From positions 1 to 64,000 of the forward strand of contig JBARXJ010000037.1 of NCBI GenBank assembly GCA_049647265.1: a stretch of DNA of 64,000 bases, read 5' to 3'. This DNA is from JAAURB01 sp049647265. Its GTDB lineage: Bacteria; Cyanobacteriota; Cyanobacteriia; Cyanobacteriales; Microcoleaceae. A program made the translations under genes and the position numbers. Of this stretch, positions 17,219 to 24,575 are shown piece by piece; position 1 is the first letter of the stretch, and each line of letters opens with the position of its first letter. Below the pieces are notes generated by a model. That model worked only from the letters and a program-made list of their open reading frames with translations. It did not search any database and had not been told where the DNA came from.

Positions 17219-17276
17219 TATAATGAATGATTTAAGTAAAAGATTAGTCATTAATCTAATAAGTGAAATTACTTAT
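17219..17276 (+). promoter_or_regulatory. Candidate promoter and operator of the globin-cytochrome run
   Basis: TATAAT at 17219-17224 is a consensus -10. Upstream TTGCTT (17193-17198) is 20 bases away, too far for a good -35, so an activator may be needed. Downstream, ATAAGT-GAAATT-ACTTAT (17259-17276) is a perfect 6-bp inverted repeat inside the leader, placed where a repressor could act. GAGGA lies ten bases before the globin ATG. Confidence 0.4.
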
Positions 17277-17310
17277 ATTAAATTAATGAAATATTGAGGA
17301 TATATCTATA

Positions 17311-17736
17311 ATGTCATTGAAAATAGAAACGTTAGAGCAGAGTTTTGAGAAAGTCAAACCTCACGCAAATGAGTTTGTCGAGGGTTTTTATGAGAATCTG
17401 TTTACCCAAAATCCGGAAGCCCAACTATTGTTTGCTCATACAAATATGGTAAAGCAAAAGACTATGTTATTGAGTTCTCTTGTCTTTGTGGTAGAAAATC
17501 TCCGTCACCCTAACGCTCTATCAGAAGCTTTGAAAGGTTTGGGGGCAAGACACGTTAAATATGGTGCATTGCCGGAACATTATCCCTTAGTTGGCAGTGC
17601 ATTACTGACTACATTTGAACAGTTTTTACAAGCGGATTGGACTCCCGAAACCAAACAGGCTTGGCTAGAAGCCTATGGTGCAATTACAGAGTTGATGTTA
17701 GAAGGAGCGGATTATTCGCCAGCAGAAGTTCAGTGA
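17311..17736 (+). CDS. Bacterial globin domain (first of an interrupted tandem pair)
   Basis: This 141-residue single-domain globin belongs to the Vitreoscilla-haemoglobin/flavohaemoglobin-like group and binds O2 or NO. The proximal haem His is residue 81 in LGARHVKYG, followed by PEHYPLVG and ending in the GH-type helices (WTPETKQAWLEAYGAI). The reductase part of flavohaemoglobin is absent. The TGA at 17734-17736 is followed in the same frame by 12 sense codons and then a second, closely similar globin, so the ancestral product is very probably one di-globin protein. The two halves share long stretches of nearly identical DNA, including an identical 20-base run at the proximal His. GAGGA precedes the ATG by ten bases. 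Confidence 0.9.
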   Translation: MSLKIETLEQSFEKVKPHANEFVEGFYENLFTQNPEAQLLFAHTNMVKQKTMLLSSLVFVVENLRHPNALSEALKGLGARHVKYGALPEHYPLVGSALLTTFEQFLQADWTPETKQAWLEAYGAITELMLEGADYSPAEVQ

Positions 17737-17772
17737 CCTGCAACAGAGGCTGAGCCGGATAACCCGGTTGAA

Positions 17773-18327
17773 TTGTTAGAAGCAAGTTTTGGTAAAGTTA
17801 AGCCGCAAGCGGTCGAATTTGCTCAGCAATTCTACAATAATTTGTTTACAATGTATCCAGAGGCAAAGCCTTTATTTAAGACAACAGACCTAAAAGAACA
17901 ACAGAAAAAGCTTTTAGCGTCTTTGGTATTTGTCGTCGAGAATCTGCGAAAACCAGATGCATTAGAGGGTGCGCTCAAAGGATTGGGTGCAAGACACGTT
18001 AAATATGGCGTATTGCCGGAACATTATCCCTTGGTAGGGAATGCATTACTGACAACATTTGAGCAATTTTTAAAAGGAGATTGGACTCCCGAAACCAAAC
18101 AGGCTTGGGTGAATGCTTACGGCGATATCACCAAAATTATGTTATCAGGGGCGGATTATTCAGAGGAAGTCGTTAAGTTAGATGGGGCTTCTGTCAAGCC
18201 TAATGCACCCGGTAAACAAATGGCTCCCATTCCCCATACAGCTCCTGAAAGTTCTGTCAACTGGCCGATGTTTGGGGGTACATTCGCCGGGGTTAGTATT
18301 TTAGCGATTCTTCTATTGCTACTTTAG
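17773..18327 (+). CDS. Second globin domain with C-terminal membrane anchor
   Basis: This 184-residue frame starts at a TTG with no ribosome-binding site and is in phase with the upstream globin. The homology to globin 1 (VELLEASFGKVKP against IETLEQSFEKVKP) begins before the TTG, which argues that translation normally enters from the first domain. The globin core has the proximal His in LGARHVKYGVLPEHYPLVG. A linker (about 138-160, Pro/Ala/Lys) is followed by a tail-anchor span (FAGVSILAILLLLL) at the extreme C-terminus, which would leave the globins on the cytoplasmic face. It is 11 bases before the pentahaem cytochrome gene. If the TGA is a true stop, this part may not be made and the gene is broken. 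Confidence 0.75.
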   Translation: MLEASFGKVKPQAVEFAQQFYNNLFTMYPEAKPLFKTTDLKEQQKKLLASLVFVVENLRKPDALEGALKGLGARHVKYGVLPEHYPLVGNALLTTFEQFLKGDWTPETKQAWVNAYGDITKIMLSGADYSEEVVKLDGASVKPNAPGKQMAPIPHTAPESSVNWPMFGGTFAGVSILAILLLLL

Positions 18328-18338
18328 AAAAATAAATC

Positions 18339-18986
18339 ATGGCAAGGTCTAGAAGATCTCGATTCAAATTTAGCAAGTTCTTACAATCAGGTATTGTTAT
18401 TATTAGCGTTGGTATCATTTCAGCGCTATGGTTAGGGTCTGCATTTGCGTTTGATTACAAGACTGTTTTCTTACCCGGTGAAACCTCCGTGGGTCACGCT
18501 TTAGTGGAAGCCTCTTGTAGTTCTTGTCATGAAGGATTTAAGCCCGTTTCCAATGAAACCTGTAACCGCTGCCACGAAGCAGAATTAGCGGCTGATGTGC
18601 ATGGGGCTAAAAAGTTTCGTGACCCTCGCTGGGCGGAGTTACTGACTCGACTGGATGTCTTAACCTGTACCGCTTGTCATGAAGAACACGTTCATATGTT
18701 TGGTCGGGGAGTTCACTTAAAACCTGACCTGTGTATGGCTTGTCATCAAGGCATTATTGAAGGGGATTTAGCCAGTCATAACGGCTTTTCACCCGATGCT
18801 TGTTGGACAGCGGGCTGTCATAATTTCCATGACCATCGTTCAATTTCAACCGGATTTTTGCGGGAAAATCTTGACCAACCACCGATGTTACCGCAACCCG
18901 AATTACCCGAACTAGAAATAACCCAAACCCTAAATATTGCACCGCAACCGGATTTAAGTCAGCAGTTTTTGGGAGGTGCGTCATGA
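18339..18986 (+). CDS. Pentahaem c-type cytochrome with one CX4CH site
   Basis: The exported cytochrome has an N-terminal signal or anchor (residues about 15-36, ending GSAFAF). It has four CXXCH sites: CSSCH 60-64, CNRCH 75-79, CTACH 110-114 and CMACH 132-136. A fifth site at 155-161 reads CWTAGCH, a CX4CH form. Extra histidines near each site (CHEEHVH, HNFHDH) can supply the distal ligands for bis-His haems. The C-terminal 45 residues are Pro/Leu/Gln-rich without cysteine. Multihaem cytochromes of this kind carry electrons in the periplasm of anaerobic or nitrogen- and metal-respiring bacteria and are unusual in cyanobacteria. It overlaps the next gene by four bases (ATGA). No named family is assigned. 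Confidence 0.9.
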   Translation: MARSRRSRFKFSKFLQSGIVIISVGIISALWLGSAFAFDYKTVFLPGETSVGHALVEASCSSCHEGFKPVSNETCNRCHEAELAADVHGAKKFRDPRWAELLTRLDVLTCTACHEEHVHMFGRGVHLKPDLCMACHQGIIEGDLASHNGFSPDACWTAGCHNFHDHRSISTGFLRENLDQPPMLPQPELPELEITQTLNIAPQPDLSQQFLGGAS

Positions 18987-19765
18987 AAAAACTGCTAACT
19001 ATTTTCATGATTGTTATTATTCTTTTAGCGGGTAATAGTTATGCTGTTCGTTCACAAACGGTTGAACCAACTCAATTAGAAGAAATTAATCAACAATGGC
19101 AAAGTAGCGCCCATGCTTTAGCCGAGGTTAACTGTTCTAGTTGTCATATTGAGGAAGAAAGCCAGAAATTTATTGCTCAACCGACCCTCGAAAGTTGCCG
19201 CAGTTGTCATGAAGAACACGTTGAGACTTTTCTACTGGGAAAACATGGCATCCGCACATTAGAAGGGTTATCTCCTTTGACTCCTAAAATGGCAGATTTA
19301 CCGATGAAAGAATCTGCTAAAAATAAGCAGATGAACTGTAATACTTGCCATAATGTTCATACGGTCAATACCCATATTGCTGCGGTGGATTCTTGTTTGA
19401 GTTGTCATAATGATACCCATTCTTTAAATTACAAAAACTCTCAACACGCTCAACTGTTTGCGGCTGAAGGAAACCTACCTCGACCGTCTCCGGAGTCCGT
19501 GACTTGTTCGGCTTGTCATTTGCCGCGTCAGGAACAGAATGGTACAGTTTTTGTTAACCATAATAATACCTATACATTGTTACCCCGAGACCGGATAGTG
19601 AAGGAAGTTTGTATCAATTGTCACGGCGTAGAGTATGGCTATGAGAGTATCTTTGATGATGCGTTAGTTGACAATAACTTTGCTGCCGCTCCGACTCAAG
19701 AAATGGAAACATTCGAGATGATACGAGCGTTAGAGGTGCAGCGTTCAGGGTATAAAAAACCTTAA
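18983..19765 (+). CDS. Hexahaem c-type cytochrome
   Basis: This 260-residue exported protein has a clear signal peptide (MKKLLTIFMIVIILLAGNSY, cleavage near AVRSQ). Six CXXCH sites are present: 51-55, 72-76, 119-123, 138-142, 175-179 and 210-214. CHEEHV after site 2 repeats the CHEEHV of the pentahaem protein, so the two are probably paralogous in part. Several free histidines (SAHAL, GKHGI, NVHTVNTH, NTQHAQ-type, VNHNN) could be sixth ligands. The C-terminal 45 residues lack haem sites. There is no CXXCK, so it is not an NrfA-type nitrite reductase by motif. Translational coupling to the pentahaem gene implies the two act together as a periplasmic wire or as parts of an enzyme. Confidence 0.9.
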   Translation: MKKLLTIFMIVIILLAGNSYAVRSQTVEPTQLEEINQQWQSSAHALAEVNCSSCHIEEESQKFIAQPTLESCRSCHEEHVETFLLGKHGIRTLEGLSPLTPKMADLPMKESAKNKQMNCNTCHNVHTVNTHIAAVDSCLSCHNDTHSLNYKNSQHAQLFAAEGNLPRPSPESVTCSACHLPRQEQNGTVFVNHNNTYTLLPRDRIVKEVCINCHGVEYGYESIFDDALVDNNFAAAPTQEMETFEMIRALEVQRSGYKKP

Positions 19766-19807
19766 GCAAAGAAAAAATAGCAACCTCCTGGAAAATCCTT
19801 AAATGAA

Positions 19808-19990
19808 ATGACAGAAGCAGAACTGTTTGCCGTCCAAGATGCATTATATAACGCTGGTTTTGATGTTTATGTAGATGGATTTTATGGTGAGGGAACTGAG
19901 GCTGCATTGCAAGAGTTTCAACAGCAAAATAAAATTAATGAAGGAGGAAAAGTGGGTGCAAAAACCCGTAGCGCATTAGGACTACAATAA
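19808..19990 (+). CDS. Small peptidoglycan-binding-domain protein
   Basis: This 60-residue protein consists of a single PG_binding_1-like three-helix unit: LFAVQDALYNAGF, then DGFYGEGTEAALQEFQQQ (the G-x-G-T-x-x-A-L-x-x-F/Q core), then GAKTRSALGL. No signal peptide is visible, so either it stays in the cytoplasm, it is exported by another route, or the frame is a fragment of a larger gene. It lies 42 bases after the hexahaem cytochrome. If exported it could tether components to peptidoglycan, but that is inference from neighbourhood. Confidence 0.65.
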   Translation: MTEAELFAVQDALYNAGFDVYVDGFYGEGTEAALQEFQQQNKINEGGKVGAKTRSALGLQ

Positions 19991-20036
19991 ATATTTTTGT
20001 TCAGGGGTGGGTGGGTAGATTGGGCAAGGTTCAGAG

Positions 20037-20087
20037 ATGATGTTAAGGGTAAAATTAATTGAGTTTCAATTGTTTTTTTAACATCAT
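20037..20087. promoter_or_regulatory. Perfect 10-bp inverted repeat before the Tll0287-like gene
   Basis: ATGATGTTAA (20037-20046) and TTAACATCAT (20078-20087) are perfect complements separated by 31 bases, which themselves contain a smaller ATTGA/TCAAT pair. It lies 51 bases before the ATG of the next gene. It could be a terminator of the upstream transcript with internal T-tract, a leader structure or a protein site. Confidence 0.45.
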
Positions 20088-20137
20088 GATTACGGTTAAA
20101 AATTAGATCATTACTCTAGAGAGGAGACACATTATTT

Positions 20138-20809
20138 ATGTTCGGATTTCAGGGTTGGATAAAAGGTATAAAAGCGAGAGCCATTGCTTTAATTTCACTC
20201 GCATTAGCGGTTTGCTTAACGGCTGTAGCTTGTGCCGGAGGCGGTTCTCAACAAGCGCAAACTTCAACGCAAACAGCCAGTGTTGGAGTGCCTCCAGAAC
20301 AGGTGGTAGATTATATTCATACGGTGTTATTAGCGGATAGAACAGCTTACACCAAACACGTCGTTAACCGCTTACAAATATTAGAAGGAAAAGCAAATGA
20401 TACTGGAGAAGTTCCGGCAGAAGCAACGGAAGCTTGGCAAGAAGCCGCCGGAGTTCCGTTACCGGCACAAATGTTCCGTTTAGGTTCAGAAATTGTCTCA
20501 GAAAATGGTGTGTTTACTTATAACTTAATTTCCCCATGGAATATTAACGATAACCAAGCACCAAAATCTGAATTTGAACGGACTGCTATGCAGCAAGTTA
20601 TCGACACGGGTGAACCTTATAAAGCTTATCAACAAGTCGGCGGACAAACTTATTTCTCTGCACTTTACCCCGATAAAGCAGTAGCGGAAGCTTGTGTAAC
20701 TTGCCACAATACTCATCCGATTCACCTCGAACGTTTTCCCGATAAACAGTTTGAGATGAATGAAGTCATGGGCGGAATTATTATTAACCTTCCGATCGAT
20801 CCAACCTAA
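20138..20809 (+). CDS. Tll0287-like (DUF3365) monohaem lipoprotein
   Basis: The 223-residue protein has a hydrophobic signal segment ending in TAVAC at residue 32, a possible lipobox. The globular part (about 50-220) matches the Tll0287/DUF3365 layout: VDYIHTVLLADRTAYTKHVVNRL near the start, MFRLGSE and LISPWNINDNQAP in the middle, and one CVTCH at 186-190 followed by NTHP near the C-terminus. Tll0287 proteins are PAS-like haem-c proteins of photosynthetic and other bacteria and are proposed redox or gas sensors. Being exported and next to multihaem cytochromes, it is either an electron-transfer partner or a sensor input. A GAGAGGAG site precedes the ATG. Confidence 0.85.
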   Translation: MFGFQGWIKGIKARAIALISLALAVCLTAVACAGGGSQQAQTSTQTASVGVPPEQVVDYIHTVLLADRTAYTKHVVNRLQILEGKANDTGEVPAEATEAWQEAAGVPLPAQMFRLGSEIVSENGVFTYNLISPWNINDNQAPKSEFERTAMQQVIDTGEPYKAYQQVGGQTYFSALYPDKAVAEACVTCHNTHPIHLERFPDKQFEMNEVMGGIIINLPIDPT

Positions 20810-20941
20810 ATTGTTTAAACTAAAAGGAGGTATTTTTAAATTTGAAGTATCTCCTTTTTTTGAAAGAATAGATAGAATATATCTAACAAATCATGTTACT
20901 GATTCAGTTCGTCAAAGATTCACTTTTTCACCGAGAACACT

Positions 20942-21571
20942 ATGATTAAACCTGCGTTCTCTACCTTAATTGTACTCACTTTTGTTTCAGTCTTTTTGCT
21001 GCTTCCTTTTGCCTTGAGTCCGCTTTATATACCCGCGTTAAGAGAGCAAGCATTTGAACTGTATTTACTGTTACAAGGTGATATTTATAAACAAATCACT
21101 GGCTATTCCTCTTTAATCTTTGTGATTTTAGAGATGATTTTTACCCTGAGAAAACGCGGTAGAGGCTGGAAACTACCCTTTAAAATTCCAGGAGATATGC
21201 AGTTTTGGAGAAAGCTTCATATTTTTCTCGGGGTTGGATTATTGGCAACAACATTAATTCATACCGTAGGAGTAACTGGATTAAATTTTAACGCCATTTT
21301 TCTTTGGGTATTTTTTGGCGTAACGTTATCGGCGTTAGTCGGTGTTGTGGCAGAAACTGGAGTGTTAGAATCTTCAAATAGATATTTTGGTAAACCACCT
21401 ACAAAAGAGGCTTCTGGGGTTAAAGGTTCAATCCTACAACTACCCACTTTAACCAAAGGGGAACTAATTCGAGGATTAAGAAAAGTTTGGTTAACCACTC
21501 ATATTTTACTCGTTAGTGCCTTTTTAGTCATGTTAGGATTTCATATTTTTCTAACTTATTACTATGTTTAA
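20942..21571 (+). CDS. Four-span membrane protein with two His-X13-His pairs (probable b-type cytochrome)
   Basis: No named family is assigned. The 209-residue protein has about five hydrophobic segments. Two of them hold histidines exactly 14 residues apart: H93/H107 (KLHIFLGVGLLATTLIH) and H187/H201 (THILLVSAFLVMLGFH). Such matched pairs on two helices are the pattern used to stack two b haems across the membrane in ferric-reductase, NADPH-oxidase and cytochrome b-type proteins. A basic cytoplasmic loop (LRKRGRGWKLPFKIPG) precedes the first pair. In this cluster it is the natural candidate for passing electrons between the membrane quinone pool or cytoplasm and the exported c-type cytochromes. 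It lies 16 bases before the thioredoxin gene. Confidence 0.75.
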   Translation: MIKPAFSTLIVLTFVSVFLLLPFALSPLYIPALREQAFELYLLLQGDIYKQITGYSSLIFVILEMIFTLRKRGRGWKLPFKIPGDMQFWRKLHIFLGVGLLATTLIHTVGVTGLNFNAIFLWVFFGVTLSALVGVVAETGVLESSNRYFGKPPTKEASGVKGSILQLPTLTKGELIRGLRKVWLTTHILLVSAFLVMLGFHIFLTYYYV

Positions 21572-21586
21572 AGGAATTAAAAGATT

Positions 21587-22039
21587 ATGAAAATTTCATG
21601 GTATGGAATCATTGCAATTCTTATCAGTTTGGTGGCGGGTACAATTATAGTCACGCAGCCCGATGTCTCGGCTCAAAGTGCAATTTCAGTAACTGGATTG
21701 GCAACATTACAACAAACAGCACAGGATTCTATGGCTTATTCTGTCGCCGTAGCAGACGATAAACCTGCTTTTGTAGAGTTCTACGCGAATTGGTGTACAA
21801 CCTGTCAAGCGATGGCTCCAATTATCAGTCAACTCCATCAAGAGTATAATGATACGGTTAACTTTGTGATGGTGAATATTGATGATCCAGAATATACAAA
21901 TATTATACAGCAATATCATGTCACCGGTGTACCTCAAATTACACTTTTAGATGCCGATCATCAGGTAAGCTGGAGTGAAGTGGGTAAAGTTCCAGCCAGT
22001 ATTTTAAATTCACTTTTAGCAACACAATCATCTACTTAA
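21587..22039 (+). CDS. Membrane-anchored exported thioredoxin
   Basis: The 150-residue protein has an N-terminal anchor (residues 5-23) and a thioredoxin fold with the active site WCTTC at 69-73 and the cis-proline VTGVPQIT around residue 108. Exported thioredoxins of the HCF164/TxlA/ResA type reduce apocytochrome CXXCH cysteines before haem is attached, so this gene complements the CcsA and ResB-like genes at 13.4-17.0 kb. The CTTC dipeptide differs from cytoplasmic CGPC. It is placed between the b-type membrane protein and the third globin with gaps of 16 and 15 bases, indicating one operon. Confidence 0.9.
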   Translation: MKISWYGIIAILISLVAGTIIVTQPDVSAQSAISVTGLATLQQTAQDSMAYSVAVADDKPAFVEFYANWCTTCQAMAPIISQLHQEYNDTVNFVMVNIDDPEYTNIIQQYHVTGVPQITLLDADHQVSWSEVGKVPASILNSLLATQSST

Positions 22040-22054
22040 AACAGAGTCAAATCT

Positions 22055-22579
22055 ATGGCTTTAAATATTGAACTTCTAGAATCTAGCTTTAACCAAATTC
22101 GACCGCAAGCGCTTGAGTTTTCTGCCAGCTTTTATCAAGCTTTATTTGAACATTATCCCGAACTCAAAAAAATGTTTAAAGAAGTCGATCAAGCGGCAAT
22201 GGAAAATAAATTGATTGCTTCTCTGGCTTTAATTGTTGAAAATTTAAGAAACCCAAAAGAGCTAACCTATGCATTAAAAAGTTTAGGGGCGCGTCATGTA
22301 CAAATCGGTACTATAGGGTCTCATTATCCGATGATTGGGAATATTTTAATCTATACCTTTTCACAATATTTAGGTAAAAATTGGACGTTAGAACTGGCAG
22401 AGGCGTGGGAAGAAGCCTATAACTTAATTGCTGATTTAATGTTATCAGGCGCAGAAACACCTGAAAAATATCTCAATGGTGAATTAACCTTTTATGAATG
22501 GTTAGATTTATATGGAGAGTCGAGTCCGAAAGTCCGAGACATGATTTCTTCTACAACTCATTTTCACTATCGCACGTAA
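22055..22579 (+). CDS. Single-domain globin (third in the locus)
   Basis: This is a 174-residue bacterial globin of the same group as the tandem pair, with the proximal His at residue 81 (SLGARHVQIG) and SHYPMIGNILIYTF after it. It lacks a membrane anchor. The C-terminal 35-residue extension (GELTFYEWLDLYGESSPKVRD...) is not seen in the tandem pair. It is diverged from them, so it is an older paralogue. It is the last gene of the tightly spaced run that starts with the Tll0287-like gene. It probably binds O2 or NO; ligand and redox partner are unknown. Confidence 0.9.
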   Translation: MALNIELLESSFNQIRPQALEFSASFYQALFEHYPELKKMFKEVDQAAMENKLIASLALIVENLRNPKELTYALKSLGARHVQIGTIGSHYPMIGNILIYTFSQYLGKNWTLELAEAWEEAYNLIADLMLSGAETPEKYLNGELTFYEWLDLYGESSPKVRDMISSTTHFHYRT

Positions 22580-22627
22580 AAGTATGTAAGATATTACTTA
22601 TCTTAAATTTCTCAAAATTAAATACAA

Positions 22628-23551
22628 ATGACGCTCTTAACTCCATCACAGGTGCTATCTTCTATCCAGCAAGGAGAATCTCTTAACTTGGCTGAACTCA
22701 GCCACATTAGCCTAACACAGAATCTACTCGATCAGGCTCATTTTGTCGAAGCGTATTTACGCAAAGCCGACTTATCGGGCTCTTCCTGTCAAGAAGCAGA
22801 TTTTACCTCCGCACAATTGATGTGGGCGAATTTAACGGAAACGAATTTCATTCGGGCTAAATTGTCTTTAGCCTGTTTAAGTAATTCCTGTCTCAGGGGT
22901 GCTAACTTGAGAGAAGTTGATGGATTTAAGGCACAATTTTATGAAGCTTGCTTAGATGATCTTGAAGCCTGTTTAGCTAATTTAGAACAAACAGATTTCA
23001 GATACGCCAAGGGAAATTATTCTAATTTTACAAAGTCAAATTTAAATAAAGCAAACCTCAGTCACGCTAATTTTAATCAGGCTAATTTTAATCACGCTAC
23101 CCTACGTCATAGCCATCTCAACAATGCTCGTTTCACTCAAAGTTATTTGATTCAAGCCAATTTAGAACAAGCTGATTTATCCAGGGTTTATATGGAAGCC
23201 TCGGACTTAACAGATGCAGATTTAATTGCGGCTAATCTTCAAGCCATTCAACTGATTAATGTTGTATTGAAACTGGCTGATTTTACAGATGCCTCTTTGC
23301 AGCAAGCAAACCTGAATCAAGTTGACTTTACCAATGCTTTTCTATTTTCTGCTAATTTAGAAGGCGCTACCTTCACCGAGGTCAATTTTACCGGAGCCAA
23401 TTTACAGTATGCTAACTTTGAAAATACAGTTTGGCATGGAGTGAATTTCTCTGATTGTCAGGTGGGAGATGCTGTTTTTACAGATGCTAAAGGTTTAACG
23501 CCGCAACAGATTGAACAGCTTCACCAAGGAGGTGCATTGAATGTGGGTTAA
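22628..23551 (+). CDS. Pentapeptide-repeat protein
   Basis: The 307-residue protein is built largely of A(N/D)LXX pentapeptides from about residue 40 to 285 (for example ADLSG, ANLTE, ANLRE, ANLSH, ANFNQ), which fold into a right-handed quadrilateral beta-helix. The N-terminal 35 residues (TPSQVLSSIQQGESLNLAEL) resemble a capping segment, and the C-terminal PQQIEQLHQGG is a common ending in cyanobacterial members. No signal peptide or membrane span. Function is not predictable; cyanobacteria have many. It starts 48 bases after the last globin and may or may not belong to that operon. Confidence 0.9.
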   Translation: MTLLTPSQVLSSIQQGESLNLAELSHISLTQNLLDQAHFVEAYLRKADLSGSSCQEADFTSAQLMWANLTETNFIRAKLSLACLSNSCLRGANLREVDGFKAQFYEACLDDLEACLANLEQTDFRYAKGNYSNFTKSNLNKANLSHANFNQANFNHATLRHSHLNNARFTQSYLIQANLEQADLSRVYMEASDLTDADLIAANLQAIQLINVVLKLADFTDASLQQANLNQVDFTNAFLFSANLEGATFTEVNFTGANLQYANFENTVWHGVNFSDCQVGDAVFTDAKGLTPQQIEQLHQGGALNVG

Positions 23552-23561
23552 GCCTCAACAA

Positions 23562-24470
23562 TTACGGTAAAGCAACCGTTTGTAAAAGCTGATTAACGAT
23601 AGATTTAGCTTGTTTTCCACCCGTTGGAATTAAGCGATGAGCCAAGACATGAGGCGCTAAAAATTTAACATCATCCGGCACAGTGTAATCTCTGCCCGAT
23701 AGAAATGCATAGGCTTGTGCGCCTCGATAAAGTGCAATTGCCCCTCTAGGACTCACACCTAAAGTGATGTCTTCATGTTCTCGGGTAGTTCTAACTAAAT
23801 CCAGAATATATTGTTGTAAAGAAGCCTCTACTTTCACCTGAGTACAAAGGCGTTGTAATTCGATCACATCTTCTAACTGTAAGCAAGGTTTAAGTTCTTC
23901 TACACTAATGGTATGACTCAAACGTTGTAGCATTTGCAATTCTTCTGCTTCGGTGGGATAACCAATCGTTAAAGACAGCAAAAATCGATCCATCTGCGCT
24001 TCGGGTAGGGGAAACGTTCCTTGATATTCAATCGGGTTTTGAGTGGCAATTACAAAAAACGGTTGCGGCAGTTGTCGAGACTGGCCATCGACTGTGACTT
24101 GCTTTTCTTCCATCACCTCTAATAAAGCCGACTGAGTCCGAGGCGTTGCCCGATTAATTTCATCGGTGAGTAAAATATTGGTAAAAACTGGCCCCGCCAT
24201 AAATTCAAACTGGCCGTTTTGAGGGTTCCAGATATTCGTCCCGGTCACATCAGTGGGTAATAAATCTGGGGTACATTGAATCCGCTTAAATTGCCCCGCA
24301 ATTGAACGGGCCAGAGATTTAGCCAATAGGGTTTTACCCACACCGGGAACATCTTCAAGTAAGGCATGACCCCCTGAGAGTAAGGCAACGAGAGTCAGTT
24401 GAATGGCATCTGCTTTGCCAACGATAGTTTGACTTAAATTCTGTTTGAGTTGCTCAATACGGTCTCTCAT
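23562..24470 (-). CDS. MoxR-family AAA+ ATPase
   Basis: MoxR ATPases act as chaperones that insert cofactors or assemble complexes, often with VWA-domain proteins. Features are Walker A GVGKTLLAKSLA, Walker B LLTDEINRA, sensor 1 FFVIATQNPIEYQGTFPLPEAQ, and the C-terminal lid with GVSPRGAIALYRGAQAYAF. I choose ATG 24470 (MRDRIEQLKQN) because family members start here; a longer frame to 24560 would read through a dispersed palindrome. No VWA partner is adjacent. It is convergent with the pentapeptide gene, ten bases away. Confidence 0.93.
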   Translation of the reverse strand: MRDRIEQLKQNLSQTIVGKADAIQLTLVALLSGGHALLEDVPGVGKTLLAKSLARSIAGQFKRIQCTPDLLPTDVTGTNIWNPQNGQFEFMAGPVFTNILLTDEINRATPRTQSALLEVMEEKQVTVDGQSRQLPQPFFVIATQNPIEYQGTFPLPEAQMDRFLLSLTIGYPTEAEELQMLQRLSHTISVEELKPCLQLEDVIELQRLCTQVKVEASLQQYILDLVRTTREHEDITLGVSPRGAIALYRGAQAYAFLSGRDYTVPDDVKFLAPHVLAHRLIPTGGKQAKSIVNQLLQTVALP

Positions 24471-24524
24471 GGTCAGAGTCTGGGTAAGGGTAAGGGTAAA
24501 GGAGTCAGCGAGTCTTCGAGTCTG

Positions 24525-24552
24525 GTAGGGGCGCATCGCAATGCGCCCGTAC
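24525..24552. repeat. Dispersed palindrome GTAGGGGCGCAT...ATGCGCCCGTAC
   Basis: GGGCGCAT and ATGCGCCC arms around CGCA with GTA/TAC ends. Close relatives are at 12175-12194 and 63951-63973. It lies between moxR and ribF. Confidence 0.75.
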
Positions 24553-24575
24553 ACGCCCATCAGAAGTTCATTTAT

